Below, piece after piece: positions 1-7,992 of a DNA stretch of 64,000 bases. Both the position numbers and the translations under genes were made by a program. Within the stretch, counting starts at the first letter, position 1. The number at the start of each line of letters is the position of its first letter. The stretch spans positions 1-64,000 of the forward strand of contig CABJBA010000009.1 in assembly GCA_902363735.1 (NCBI GenBank). The letters are read 5' to 3'. The DNA comes from Clostridiaceae bacterium (GTDB lineage: Bacteria > Bacillota > Clostridia > Lachnospirales > Lachnospiraceae). The notes under the pieces were generated by a model. That model saw nothing but the letters and a program-made list of their open reading frames with translations. It was not told where the DNA came from and did no database searches.

Positions 1-17
1 ATCGAACTCTCAAATTA
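1..17 (-). rRNA. 16S rRNA gene, first bases only (partial)
   Basis: Read on the minus strand, the window edge ends in AGAGTTCGAT, which matches the conserved start of bacterial 16S rRNA (AGAGTTTGAT, E. coli positions 8-17) with one T-to-C change. The mature 5' end is inferred near base 17. A boxA-like sequence and two consensus promoters lie upstream in the right orientation. The rest of the gene is off the left edge, so the call rests on about ten bases plus context. Confidence 0.75.
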
Positions 18-233
18 AATGGTTGTTCAATCTGGGTCAAAATCAACTAACTAGCTAATTTATTCCCGTTTTACTTGTTGTTTGGTTCGTATACAATTGC
101 TTGTATTCGTTCTGAAATTTCTCATTCAAAGCCATCAAACATGACTTGTTTTATTAGAATTTTCAGGGTTTTACATACTGTTCAATCTTCAGTTTTCAAA
201 GTGCTTTTTGTGTGTTACTGTCTCAGCAGCAAC
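18..233 (-). other. rRNA operon leader with boxA-like antitermination element
   Basis: This is the transcribed leader between the inferred P2 start (about base 233) and 16S. On the minus strand, bases 204-190 read GCACTTTGAAAACTG, close to the boxA element of Firmicutes rRNA leaders that recruits Nus factors. No convincing protein-coding gene is present. An open frame on the plus strand here has no ribosome binding site and runs against the promoters. Confidence 0.65.
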
Positions 234-239
234 TTTCAT

Positions 240-268
240 AGTCTATCATGGTCAGCAGTTTCTGTCAA
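240..268 (-). promoter_or_regulatory. rRNA promoter P2
   Basis: On the minus strand a perfect -35 box TTGACA (268-263) is followed after 17 bp by TAGACT (245-240). It is the gene-proximal member of a tandem pair typical of rRNA operons. Confidence 0.8.
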
Positions 269-356
269 CCACTTTTTTATTTTTCTTTCAAACTTTTTCA
301 TCGTTCGCCGATGTGTTAGAAAGAAGAGTTTGTTGCCTGTTTCAGCAACGAGTTAT

Positions 357-385
357 ATCATAACAAAGGAAACAAGAAATGTCAA
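357..385 (-). promoter_or_regulatory. rRNA promoter P1
   Basis: On the minus strand TTGACA (385-380) is followed after 17 bp by TATGAT (362-357), near the sigma-A consensus. Tandem strong promoters directing transcription toward the 16S start support the rRNA assignment. Confidence 0.8.
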
Positions 386-452
386 CAACTTTTTTGAATA
401 TTTTGTTTATTTCGAAAAACATGATTTTTTTAACAATTACTACATTTAATTG

Positions 453-485
453 GAGCCTGATCTCCCTGTTACAAAGATCAGGCTC
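453..485 (-). terminator. hairpin after the pRiA4b-ORF3/SEC-C gene
   Basis: A perfect 10-bp inverted repeat (GAGCCTGATC at 453-462 and GATCAGGCTC at 476-485) lies just past the stop of the gene ending at 496. The tract after the stem is A/T-rich but lacks a long T-run, so termination efficiency is uncertain. It may also insulate the rRNA promoters. Confidence 0.6.
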
Positions 486-495
486 GTTAAAAATC

Positions 496-2058
496 TTAGT
501 TTTTCTTTCCACAGCATTTCTTATGTTTTTTTCCGCTTCCACAGGGACATGGATCGTTGGGATAGACTTTTTCTGCATTTCTTCTTTGGACAGATTTGTC
601 TTCCAAACCCTTCATAACCATTTCATAAGGCTTATGACCTCTGTTGAGTACCATCCGGGTGTGATTCCAGACATCATTGATAATAGAAGAAAAGGCTTTT
701 GTCTGTTCATCGTTTTCAAATATAACTTCTGCCTCTTCCAGGTCGTCAATCACATCCTGAAGCTGTCCGCCTGTGCTGATTTCTGCCTGGACCTGATGCA
801 GAATATATGGAATCCTATCCTCAGGAACATTCATCTCCTCAATCAGGAAACTGCCAAAACGGTCTAATTCTTTAGTCATGATAAAACCTGAGTTGTCTGC
901 CATGGAGCGTATTTCTGACAGGTCGGGAATATAATAGGGAACTTTCTTCTGCATTTTCAGCAGTTCTTTTAAACCGTTCTGTTCGATCAAGGCGCCGTCT
1001 GCAAAATTGCCGTCAACGTATTCTACCAGGCAGCGGTATGGCAAAAGAAGCTCGTAGGCCTGAAGCAGCTCGTTGTGAGTAAGCTTGGTGTCTTCATATT
1101 TATTAAATGTTTCCAGCACAACAGAGGGAGGGGTAACTGCATACAAGGTATTAGCAGCCAAAAGGCAGTCTGATATTTTACTGAGGCGCCTGCGTGTTTC
1201 TTCAAATTCCGGTGTTTTCCATGTTTTATATGCTTTTATCACTTCTGCTGCTGCCATAAAGCTGTCGTCAGCCCCTGCAGTCACATAGCCTCCTGCATAA
1301 AGAAAGTCCATTTCTTCTGATTTAGAATCCGGAACTTTATGATTTCCTGCTATTATCTGTTCAAACAGATCTATTTCTGAATCACGGGCGCAGAGGAAGT
1401 AGGAGCTCATAGCCTCCTTATCTAAAATGCGATCTATGATTTGATCTACCAGTTCTTCCTTTTTTAGTTTAGATAGCCCGCTCACATGATGCCTTCTGCC
1501 GATTTCCAAAAGACTGTTTTTATCATAGCAGTTATAAATGTCTTTCATATAGACTTTTTCCTGCTCCTGTTTATTACTTAGGCATTTATTAATAGAGCCT
1601 ATATCATAAGGCTTTATCTTGTTTGAGGATTGTTCTAAAAGCACATAATATCCATCTAAGCTTCCGCAATTTTCCGGAATTGAATCTCCTTTGAATTTAA
1701 CAACCTGGGCAAAGCTCTCCTTATAGTCTGTAATCCGATCTTCTACCTGGATGACATGCTCCCAATTATTACCGCAATCATAGATATAAGTAAATTTACT
1801 GGTACCGGATACCAATTGGTCAATGGCCGCACTGGTCGATACATATTCAAACTCTCCAAGTCTGCCTTCTTTATTAAGGGCAACCCGTACTCCTTCGGAC
1901 CGGAATTCAAATTCATACAGGTGATCATCGGTCCAGCAGAATGCAGTCTGAATAATCCGGTGCAGTTTTTCAAATGTAATGCCTTCCGGTACCAAAACCC
2001 TCCTCCAAATCGGCGGCTTGCTCCCTTTGATCGTGATTTTCAGTTGATATGCTCCCAT
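496..2058 (-). CDS. plasmid pRiA4b ORF-3-like protein with C-terminal SEC-C motif
   Basis: The protein has 520 residues. The first ~165 match the pRiA4b ORF-3 family (start MGAYQLKITIKGSKPPIWRR, then the aromatic CWTDDHLYEFEF stretch). Residues ~170-215 resemble a small SAP/Rho-N-like helical domain (LSKLKKEELVDQIIDRIL). A long helical part of unknown function follows, and the end carries a SEC-C zinc-binding motif (DPCPCGSGKKHKKCC). The ATG at 2058 has GGAGG eight bases upstream; an in-frame TTG at 2061 is less likely. It is transcribed alone and ends at a hairpin. The function is unknown; SEC-C motifs usually bind metal or protein partners. Confidence 0.85.
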   Translation of the reverse strand: MGAYQLKITIKGSKPPIWRRVLVPEGITFEKLHRIIQTAFCWTDDHLYEFEFRSEGVRVALNKEGRLGEFEYVSTSAAIDQLVSGTSKFTYIYDCGNNWEHVIQVEDRITDYKESFAQVVKFKGDSIPENCGSLDGYYVLLEQSSNKIKPYDIGSINKCLSNKQEQEKVYMKDIYNCYDKNSLLEIGRRHHVSGLSKLKKEELVDQIIDRILDKEAMSSYFLCARDSEIDLFEQIIAGNHKVPDSKSEEMDFLYAGGYVTAGADDSFMAAAEVIKAYKTWKTPEFEETRRRLSKISDCLLAANTLYAVTPPSVVLETFNKYEDTKLTHNELLQAYELLLPYRCLVEYVDGNFADGALIEQNGLKELLKMQKKVPYYIPDLSEIRSMADNSGFIMTKELDRFGSFLIEEMNVPEDRIPYILHQVQAEISTGGQLQDVIDDLEEAEVIFENDEQTKAFSSIINDVWNHTRMVLNRGHKPYEMVMKGLEDKSVQRRNAEKVYPNDPCPCGSGKKHKKCCGKKN

Positions 2059-2239
2059 CAAAACGTCCTCCTGTTTCCTTCCGTTCCTATGTGCTTCTAA
2101 TTTATGGAACGCTTCTTCTTTCTTCCTTTTAAGATCAAGTGTACGTTACAATTTACCACATTTTCGACCATTCTGTCCAGTCAATCCCTGTTTTTTTTAC
2201 AAATCAGGTCATTTTTTTTATTTTATTTAAAATAGCAGC

Positions 2240-2267
2240 TTTACACAACCTTTACATTTTCTATACA
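2240..2267 (+). promoter_or_regulatory. Pho-box-like direct repeats upstream of pstS
   Basis: Three hexamers, TTTACA (2240), TTTACA (2251) and TATACA (2262), are spaced at exactly 11 bp. This matches the TTNACA direct-repeat pattern bound by PhoP-type regulators in Gram-positive bacteria. A possible -10 box, TATACT, lies at 2300-2305. The remainder of the 2059-2352 gap shows nothing else recognisable. Confidence 0.65.
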
Positions 2268-2352
2268 AAAACATGATATCAAAAGAATTTAGAGGCTGAT
2301 ATACTTCATCATGTAAGCGAAAGCATTTTTTTGAGAAAAGAGGAGAATAATA

Positions 2353-3258
2353 ATGATGAAAAAAAGATATGGCAAAGTATTTGCACTTGCAGGAGCAGCT
2401 GCTTTAATTATGGGAAGTTTAGCCGGATGCGCCAGCAGTAATAAAGAGACAGAGACTTCCGCAGCCGCAACAACTGCCGGAACCACCGCTGCTGCTTCCA
2501 GTGAAGAAGCCGCCGCTGAGTTAAAGGGTTCCATCAGCATGGTAGGTTCTACCTCCATGGAGAAGTTTGCAACTGCTTTAGGTGAAGTTTTTATGGAAAA
2601 ATATCCTGATGTTACCGTTCAGGCCGAATTCATCGGTTCTGGCGCAGGGATTGAAGCAGCTGGAAACGGTTCTGCAGATATAGGAAACTCTTCCCGTAAC
2701 TTAAAGGACGAGGAAAAGGCAAAGGGCATTGCTGAAAACATCGTTGCAATCGATGGAATCGCAGTAGTTACCCACACTGACAATACAGCAGAGAGTCTGA
2801 CAAAGGATGAGCTGATTAACATTTACAACGGAACAATCACCAACTGGAAAGATGCCGGCGGTACTGACCAGCCAATCGTTGTAATCGGACGTGAATCCGG
2901 TTCCGGTACAAGAAGCGCATTTGAAGAACTTTTAAAGCTGGAAGATGCATGTAAGTACAGCAATGAATTAGACAGCACCGGAGCAGTTATGGCCAAGGTC
3001 GCTTCTACTCCCGGCTCCATCGGATATGTTTCCTTAGACGTTCTTGATGACTCAGTAAAAGCTCTGAGCCTGGAAGGTACAGCCCCTACTCCGGAAAACA
3101 TTAAGGCTGGTTCTTACTTCTTAAGCCGCCCATTCGTTATGGCTACCAAAGGAGAAATCTCAGAACAGACAGATGTTGTACAGGCATTGTTCGAGTTTAT
3201 CCAGTCCGATGAAGGAAAAGAACTGGTTGAATCCGTTGGCCTGATTCCGGCTAACTAA
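2353..3258 (+). CDS. pstS: phosphate ABC transporter substrate-binding lipoprotein
   Basis: This 301-residue protein binds phosphate outside the membrane and delivers it to PstCA. A signal peptide ends in the lipobox LAGC with lipidated Cys26, followed by an Ala/Thr/Ser-rich linker. The PBP-like domain shows the phosphate-site signatures GSTSMEK, GSGAGIEA and GRESGSGTR. GAGGAG precedes the ATG by seven bases. It is the first gene of pstSCAB-phoU, behind a Pho-box-like repeat, so induction on phosphate starvation is expected. Confidence 0.96.
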   Translation: MMKKRYGKVFALAGAAALIMGSLAGCASSNKETETSAAATTAGTTAAASSEEAAAELKGSISMVGSTSMEKFATALGEVFMEKYPDVTVQAEFIGSGAGIEAAGNGSADIGNSSRNLKDEEKAKGIAENIVAIDGIAVVTHTDNTAESLTKDELINIYNGTITNWKDAGGTDQPIVVIGRESGSGTRSAFEELLKLEDACKYSNELDSTGAVMAKVASTPGSIGYVSLDVLDDSVKALSLEGTAPTPENIKAGSYFLSRPFVMATKGEISEQTDVVQALFEFIQSDEGKELVESVGLIPAN

Positions 3259-3279
3259 TTAAAAAATAAATTTTACAGA

Positions 3280-3309
3280 GGGATACAGCAGCCAATCCTG
3301 TTGTATCCC
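3280..3309 (+). terminator. intercistronic hairpin between pstS and pstC
   Basis: GGGATACA (3280-3287) pairs perfectly with TGTATCCC (3302-3309) and is followed by GTTTTAC. Such a stem between pstS and pstC commonly stabilises or partly terminates the message, so that the binding protein is made in excess. That effect here is inferred. Confidence 0.55.
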
Positions 3310-3331
3310 GTTTTACGAAAGGAGCTTGTTT

Positions 3332-4321
3332 ATGCAACCAAAGTCTTATTCCATATTCGGAGGACAGGGAAGCAAATCAGGTGTAGAAAAAACTGCGGAA
3401 GTTATCTTTACTGTCTGCGGTTTCTTTGCCGTTCTGGCTGTTGCTTCCATCAGTCTTTATATGCTTCTAAGTGGCACTCCGGCGCTTTTTAAGGTGGGCA
3501 TCCTGGATATTTTATTCGGCACTGTCTGGCAGCCCCAGGCAGCTTCGCCCAGCTTTGGCATCCTCTATGTTATTTTGACCTCTATAGCAGGAACAGCCAT
3601 GGCAATTCTCATAGGCGTTCCCATCGGAGTCATGACCGCTGTTTTTCTGGCGGAAACTGCTCCTCCAAAACTTGCAGGGGTGGTGCGTCCGGCAGTGGAA
3701 CTTCTGGCAGGTATTCCATCTGTTGTTTACGGACTTCTTGGAATCCTGATTTTAAACCCTCTTATGTATAAGTTGGAATTGAAAATATTTGCAGGTTCCT
3801 CAACTCATCAGTTTACAGGAGGTGCAAACTTGATTTCCGCAGTTCTGGTTCTGGCTCTCATGATCCTTCCTACGGTAATCAATATCAGCGAGACAGCTCT
3901 CCGCTCTGTACCAGGGCATTTAAGGAGCGCTTCCCTGGCCCTTGGAGCCACCAAGATTCAGACTATTTTTAATGTGGTGATTCCGGCTGCAAAATCAGGT
4001 ATTATTACTTCTATCGTACTAGGAACAGGGCGGGCCATCGGCGAGGCCATGGCTATCAGTCTGGTTTCAGGAAGTGTGGTAAATATGCCTCTTCCATTTA
4101 ACTCTGTCCGCTTCCTGACCACTGCCATTGTATCAGAAATGTCCTACTCTTCCGGACTTCACAAACAGGTACTCTTCACAATTGGACTTGTCTTGTTTGC
4201 ATTTATCATGATTATTAATCTTTCCCTTAGCAGATTGTTAAAAAAGTCTGCAGTAGAAGCAGACCGGCCCATAAAACCCAGAGTAAGCTCAAAGAAAGGA
4301 GTGGAACGCCATGACCAATAA
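3332..4321 (+). CDS. pstC: phosphate ABC transporter permease PstC
   Basis: This 329-residue integral membrane protein forms half of the phosphate channel. It has the MetI-like ABC permease fold with about six hydrophobic helices. The coupling-helix region reads SASLALGATKIQTIFNVVIPAAKSG (EAA-type loop). The ATG at 3332 follows AAAGGAG at an ideal distance; a TTG two codons upstream is unlikely. Its last 11 bases overlap the start of pstA, so the two subunits are translationally coupled. Confidence 0.96.
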   Translation: MQPKSYSIFGGQGSKSGVEKTAEVIFTVCGFFAVLAVASISLYMLLSGTPALFKVGILDILFGTVWQPQAASPSFGILYVILTSIAGTAMAILIGVPIGVMTAVFLAETAPPKLAGVVRPAVELLAGIPSVVYGLLGILILNPLMYKLELKIFAGSSTHQFTGGANLISAVLVLALMILPTVINISETALRSVPGHLRSASLALGATKIQTIFNVVIPAAKSGIITSIVLGTGRAIGEAMAISLVSGSVVNMPLPFNSVRFLTTAIVSEMSYSSGLHKQVLFTIGLVLFAFIMIINLSLSRLLKKSAVEADRPIKPRVSSKKGVERHDQ

Positions 4322-5219
4322 TTTAGTTATTCCGGCTCAGCAAAATCCTGCTGCTCCATACAGCATTTATAATCGGAAAACCCGTATTTCAGATATGGTT
4401 CTGACAGCCCTCATTTATTTATGTGCTTCTATCTCCATTCTGGTTCTGGTCGGAATTATGGGATATGTATTTGCCCGGGGTATTTCTCAGATTAACATAG
4501 AATTTTTGACTAGTGTTCCCAGTACAATTAAAGGAACCTTTGGTATTATAGGAAATATTGTTAATACTTTATACATTGTTATCATCACACTGCTCATCGC
4601 CACTCCTTTGGGCGTGGGCTCTGCCATTTACTTAAATGAATATGCAAAAGGAGGCAGGGCAGTCCGTGTAATAGAATTTACAACGGAAACCTTATCCGGT
4701 ATTCCTTCTATTATTTTCGGCCTGTTCGGCTATGTATTTTTCGGAACTACTTTGGGCCTTGGATATTCTATTCTCACCGGCTCCCTGACCTTGGCACTTA
4801 TGATCCTGCCCCTTATTACCAGAACCACACAGGAAGCTCTGAAAACCGTTCCTGAAAGCTATCGGTCCGGTGCATTGGGCATTGGAGCTACCAAATGGTA
4901 TATGATAAGGACCATTCTTCTTCCCAGTGCTATGCCCGGTATTGTTACAGGTGTTATTTTATCCATTGGACGAATTGTGGGAGAATCCGCTGCTCTTCTC
5001 TTTACTGCCGGAAGCGGCTACCTTCTTCCAAAAGATTTTTTTGGAAAAATATTGGAATCCGGCGGAACCCTTACTATTCAGCTTTACTTATCCATGCAGA
5101 AAGCCAAATACGATCAGGCCTTTGGAATCGCAGTTGTCCTTCTGGCCATTGTACTGGCAATCAACGGACTGGCAAAGTTTCTCTCCCATAAATTTAATAC
5201 GGAGGTCAAAGAATCATGA
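4311..5219 (+). CDS. pstA: phosphate ABC transporter permease PstA
   Basis: This 302-residue protein is the second permease half, pairing with PstC. It carries the MetI-like fold and the PstA signature regions [19 protein letters not shown] and the EAA-type loop [31 protein letters not shown] lies upstream of the ATG. It overlaps pstC by 11 bp and pstB by 4 bp (ATGA), which is normal for this operon. Confidence 0.96.
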   Translation: MTNNLVIPAQQNPAAPYSIYNRKTRISDMVLTALIYLCASISILVLVGIMGYVFARGISQINIEFLTSVPSTIKGTFGIIGNIVNTLYIVIITLLIATPLGVGSAIYLNEYAKGGRAVRVIEFTTETLSGIPSIIFGLFGYVFFGTTLGLGYSILTGSLTLALMILPLITRTTQEALKTVPESYRSGALGIGATKWYMIRTILLPSAMPGIVTGVILSIGRIVGESAALLFTAGSGYLLPKDFFGKILESGGTLTIQLYLSMQKAKYDQAFGIAVVLLAIVLAINGLAKFLSHKFNTEVKES

Positions 5220-5980
5220 GTACTAATACAGTAAAAATTTCAACCAGCAATTTAAATCTTCACTACGGCACAAACCACGCGTTGAAAAACATAAACTTAG
5301 ATCTTTACAAAAATAAAATCACTGCCTTTATAGGGCCTTCCGGATGTGGAAAATCTACTTATTTAAAAACCATAAACAGAATGAATGACTTGGTGCCCGG
5401 AGTTGTTATTGAAGGAGATGTCTTACTGGACGGAGAAAATATTTACGATCCAAGAGTGGATACCACCCTGCTGCGTAAAAAAATCGGCATGGTATTCCAG
5501 CAGCCTAATCCATTTCCCATGAGCATTTATGACAATGTGGCTTATGGACCCAGAATACACGGCATCAAGAATAAATCAGAGCTTGACACCATTGTGGAAA
5601 AAAGCTTAAAGGGCGCTGCGCTTTGGGATGAAGTCTCAGACCGGTTAAAAAAATCAGCCCTGGGTCTTTCCGGAGGCCAGCAGCAACGCCTTTGCATTGC
5701 CCGGGCACTTGCTGTTGAACCTGAGGTTCTTCTCATGGATGAGCCAACTTCTGCCTTAGACCCTATTTCCACCTTAAAAATCGAAGATTTAATGGATGAA
5801 CTGAAGGAAAAATATACAGTCGCAATTGTTACCCACAACATGCAGCAGGCTACCAGAATTGCAGATCACACCGCGTTTTTCCTGGTTGGAGAAATAGTGG
5901 AATACGCTCCCACTACTGAGCTGTTCACTGTTCCCAAAGACTCCAGAACCGAGGATTATATTACAGGACGTTTTGGCTGA
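5216..5980 (+). CDS. pstB: phosphate ABC transporter ATP-binding protein PstB
   Basis: This 254-residue cytoplasmic ATPase powers phosphate import. It shows Walker [10 protein letters not shown], the Q-loop [16 protein letters not shown] typical of PstB, the ABC signature [15 protein letters not shown], Walker [14 protein letters not shown] and a switch histidine (VTHNMQQA). The start overlaps the pstA stop as ATGA. Length and motif order are standard for the family. Confidence 0.97.
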   Translation: MSTNTVKISTSNLNLHYGTNHALKNINLDLYKNKITAFIGPSGCGKSTYLKTINRMNDLVPGVVIEGDVLLDGENIYDPRVDTTLLRKKIGMVFQQPNPFPMSIYDNVAYGPRIHGIKNKSELDTIVEKSLKGAALWDEVSDRLKKSALGLSGGQQQRLCIARALAVEPEVLLMDEPTSALDPISTLKIEDLMDELKEKYTVAIVTHNMQQATRIADHTAFFLVGEIVEYAPTTELFTVPKDSRTEDYITGRFG

Positions 5981-6016
5981 TCCGGCTTTATTTATGGAAG
6001 AAAAGGAGATACGAAC

Positions 6017-6679
6017 ATGTCAATGAGAGTTAATTATGAACTTGAATTAAATCTTTTAAATAACGATATTAAAGAAATGGGGAGATTGGTTGAAAACTCT
6101 ATTGAGCAATGCTTTATTGCTTTTGAGGACCAGAATTTTGAAAAAGCAGAGGATATTATTAAAGGGGACCGGACTATTAATGACTTAGAACGTTCCATTG
6201 AAGCCCGCTGCCTTTCCCTGATCCTGCGCCAGCAGCCGGTTGCCGGAGACTTGAGAGTGGTTTCCAGCGCTCTTAAGGTAGTTACAGACTTAGAGAGAAT
6301 TGGGGATCACGCTTCTGACATTGCAGAGCTTGTTCTTCGCTTAAAAGGAGAGCACGTTTACCATGTAATCCGCCACATTCCGGCTATGGCGGCAGCGGCA
6401 AAGGAAATGGTCCACTCTTCTATTGAAGCTTTTATCAATCAGGACTTACAGGCTGCAAAGGACCTTCAGAAAAAGGATGATGTGGTGGATGAGTTGTTTG
6501 ACAAGGTAAAAAATGATGTGGTGGAATTATTAAAACAGTCCAACGCGCACATTGACCAATGCATCGATTTGCTCATGGTGGCAAAATATCTGGAACGCAT
6601 TGGAGATCATGCTGTCAATGTGTGTGAATGGACGGAGTTTGCTCAAACAGGCGCTTTGAAAAATGTGAGAATATTGTAG
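6017..6679 (+). CDS. phoU: phosphate signalling protein PhoU
   Basis: The 220-residue protein contains two PhoU helical-bundle repeats, each with the E/D-rich metal-binding pattern (DLERIGDHASDIAE near residue 95 and YLERIGDHAVNVCEW near the end). PhoU restrains Pst uptake and signals phosphate status to a sensor kinase. AAGGAG precedes the ATG by eight bases. It is the last gene of the operon, followed by a strong two-way terminator. No PhoR/PhoP pair is identifiable as its partner in this window. Confidence 0.96.
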   Translation: MSMRVNYELELNLLNNDIKEMGRLVENSIEQCFIAFEDQNFEKAEDIIKGDRTINDLERSIEARCLSLILRQQPVAGDLRVVSSALKVVTDLERIGDHASDIAELVLRLKGEHVYHVIRHIPAMAAAAKEMVHSSIEAFINQDLQAAKDLQKKDDVVDELFDKVKNDVVELLKQSNAHIDQCIDLLMVAKYLERIGDHAVNVCEWTEFAQTGALKNVRIL

Positions 6680-6696
6680 GAATCATTGAACTTATA

Positions 6697-6733
6697 TAAG
6701 GGTTGAAGGAAAAAAACATTCCTTCAACCCTTA
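6697..6733. terminator. bidirectional terminator between phoU and nagA
   Basis: A perfect 14-bp stem (TAAGGGTTGAAGGA at 6697-6710, complement at 6720-6733) with a 9-base A-rich loop and TTTT on its plus side lies between two convergent genes. It can end transcription from both sides. Confidence 0.9.
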
Positions 6734-6753
6734 TTTTACATAGCTCGATCGTC

Positions 6754-7893
6754 TTACAGCATGGCCGCTCCCCTGCAATAGGTCTGTACCACATCATAGG
6801 AATCTTCCAAAACTACCATATCCGCATCATATCCGGCAACCAGCCGTCCTTTTCTGTTATCAATCCCCAGACATCTGGCAGGGTTAATGGTACAGGAATC
6901 AATGGCCCAGTCAAATGGGATCATAGCCTCTTCCACCAGCAGTCTTAAGCCTTTGTTCATTCTTAAGGTACTCCCAGAAATAGTTTCAGTCCCTTTTAAA
7001 TAAGCCAGTCCGTTTTCTCTGATCTCAATTTCATGGCCTCCTAACTGGTAGTTTCCGCCTGGAGGGCAGTTCTTAGCCCGGAGAGAATCACTGATCATAA
7101 TTCCATAATACCGTCCTTTGGCAGTGAAGAACGTATTCAGTGCCGCCAGGTGGGAATGACAGCCGTCACATATGATCTCGCCGTAAATATCCCTCACCCG
7201 CAGTGCTGTTCCTACCAGCCCCGGATTCCTGTGGTGATAAGGTGTCATTCCATTGTATACATGAGTCATGGAAGTAACCCCATTTGCAATTGCCATCAAT
7301 GCCTGCTCATAGGTAGCCGCAGAATGACCCATGCTGACCACAACGCCTGTTTCCCTGCAGTATTTTGTCAATGCAAAATTCTCATCATGATCCGGCGCCA
7401 GAGTAATGTATTTAATCCAGCCTCTTGCTGCCTCCTGATACATCTGGAACTGGTCTACGGCAGTCTTTGCAATAGCTTCCGGCGGCTGGGCACCCTTGTA
7501 TTTCATATCCAGATAAGGGCCTTCAAAATGGATTCCAAGAATCTCCGCCCCCTCATATGTGTCTTCCGCTACCGATGCCACACTGGCAACTGCCTTTGTC
7601 AGCACATCGGGCATCTGGGTCACCGTGGTGGGAAGAATTCCCGTTACACCTTCCTCCGGAATTCTTCTCATCCATTCCCGCAGCCCTTGAGGTTCTCCAT
7701 CATTTGTATCGTAATCATAGGCCCCATGAGTGTGAATATCAATAAATCCGGGGACGATCCGCTTTTCCCCATAATCCTGATCTGCCTTCATTTCTTCATA
7801 ATTCCGGATTGCCTGAATCTTTCCGTCTTCTACCTGAAGCTGTGCCGGAATAAACTGTCCTGCAATCCATACCCGTCTGCTTTGTATTATCAT
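6754..7893 (-). CDS. nagA: N-acetylglucosamine-6-phosphate deacetylase
   Basis: This 379-residue amidohydrolase converts GlcNAc-6-phosphate to glucosamine-6-phosphate and acetate in amino-sugar use and wall recycling. It shows the N-terminal metal motif DIHTHGAYDYD, the metal-ligand glutamate in HFEGPYL, GHSAATYEQA, and THVYNGMTP in the NagA position. The ATG at 7893 has GGAGGG eight bases upstream; an in-frame ATG at 7914 overlaps that site and is less likely. nagB is not beside it. A consensus promoter lies upstream, though the two-component genes may also read through. Confidence 0.94.
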   Translation of the reverse strand: MIIQSRRVWIAGQFIPAQLQVEDGKIQAIRNYEEMKADQDYGEKRIVPGFIDIHTHGAYDYDTNDGEPQGLREWMRRIPEEGVTGILPTTVTQMPDVLTKAVASVASVAEDTYEGAEILGIHFEGPYLDMKYKGAQPPEAIAKTAVDQFQMYQEAARGWIKYITLAPDHDENFALTKYCRETGVVVSMGHSAATYEQALMAIANGVTSMTHVYNGMTPYHHRNPGLVGTALRVRDIYGEIICDGCHSHLAALNTFFTAKGRYYGIMISDSLRAKNCPPGGNYQLGGHEIEIRENGLAYLKGTETISGSTLRMNKGLRLLVEEAMIPFDWAIDSCTINPARCLGIDNRKGRLVAGYDADMVVLEDSYDVVQTYCRGAAML

Positions 7894-7934
7894 AATAGTA
7901 CCCTCCGTTTTCATTTTATAAACCTTCTCTCTCC

Positions 7935-7963
7935 AGTATAAACAGTTATTCTCAGGTTTTCAA
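7935..7963 (-). promoter_or_regulatory. promoter for nagA
   Basis: On the minus strand TTGAAA (7963-7958), a 17-bp spacer and TATACT (7940-7935) form a good sigma-A promoter about 40 bases before the nagA start. It is embedded between the arms of a 9-bp inverted repeat (AGAAGGTTT and its complement). Confidence 0.65.
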
Positions 7964-7992
7964 GAAGGTTTCTTTTTTTTACTGAGGCATAC

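Noticed and set aside
75..449. Plus-strand frame near the left end
   Set aside because: It lies over the rRNA leader and promoters, on the opposite strand, with Phe/Ser-rich composition typical of A/T-rich non-coding DNA.
7150..7941. A 263-codon plus-strand frame opposite nagA
   Set aside because: It is antisense to the conserved deacetylase, with Cys/His-rich random composition and no start signals.
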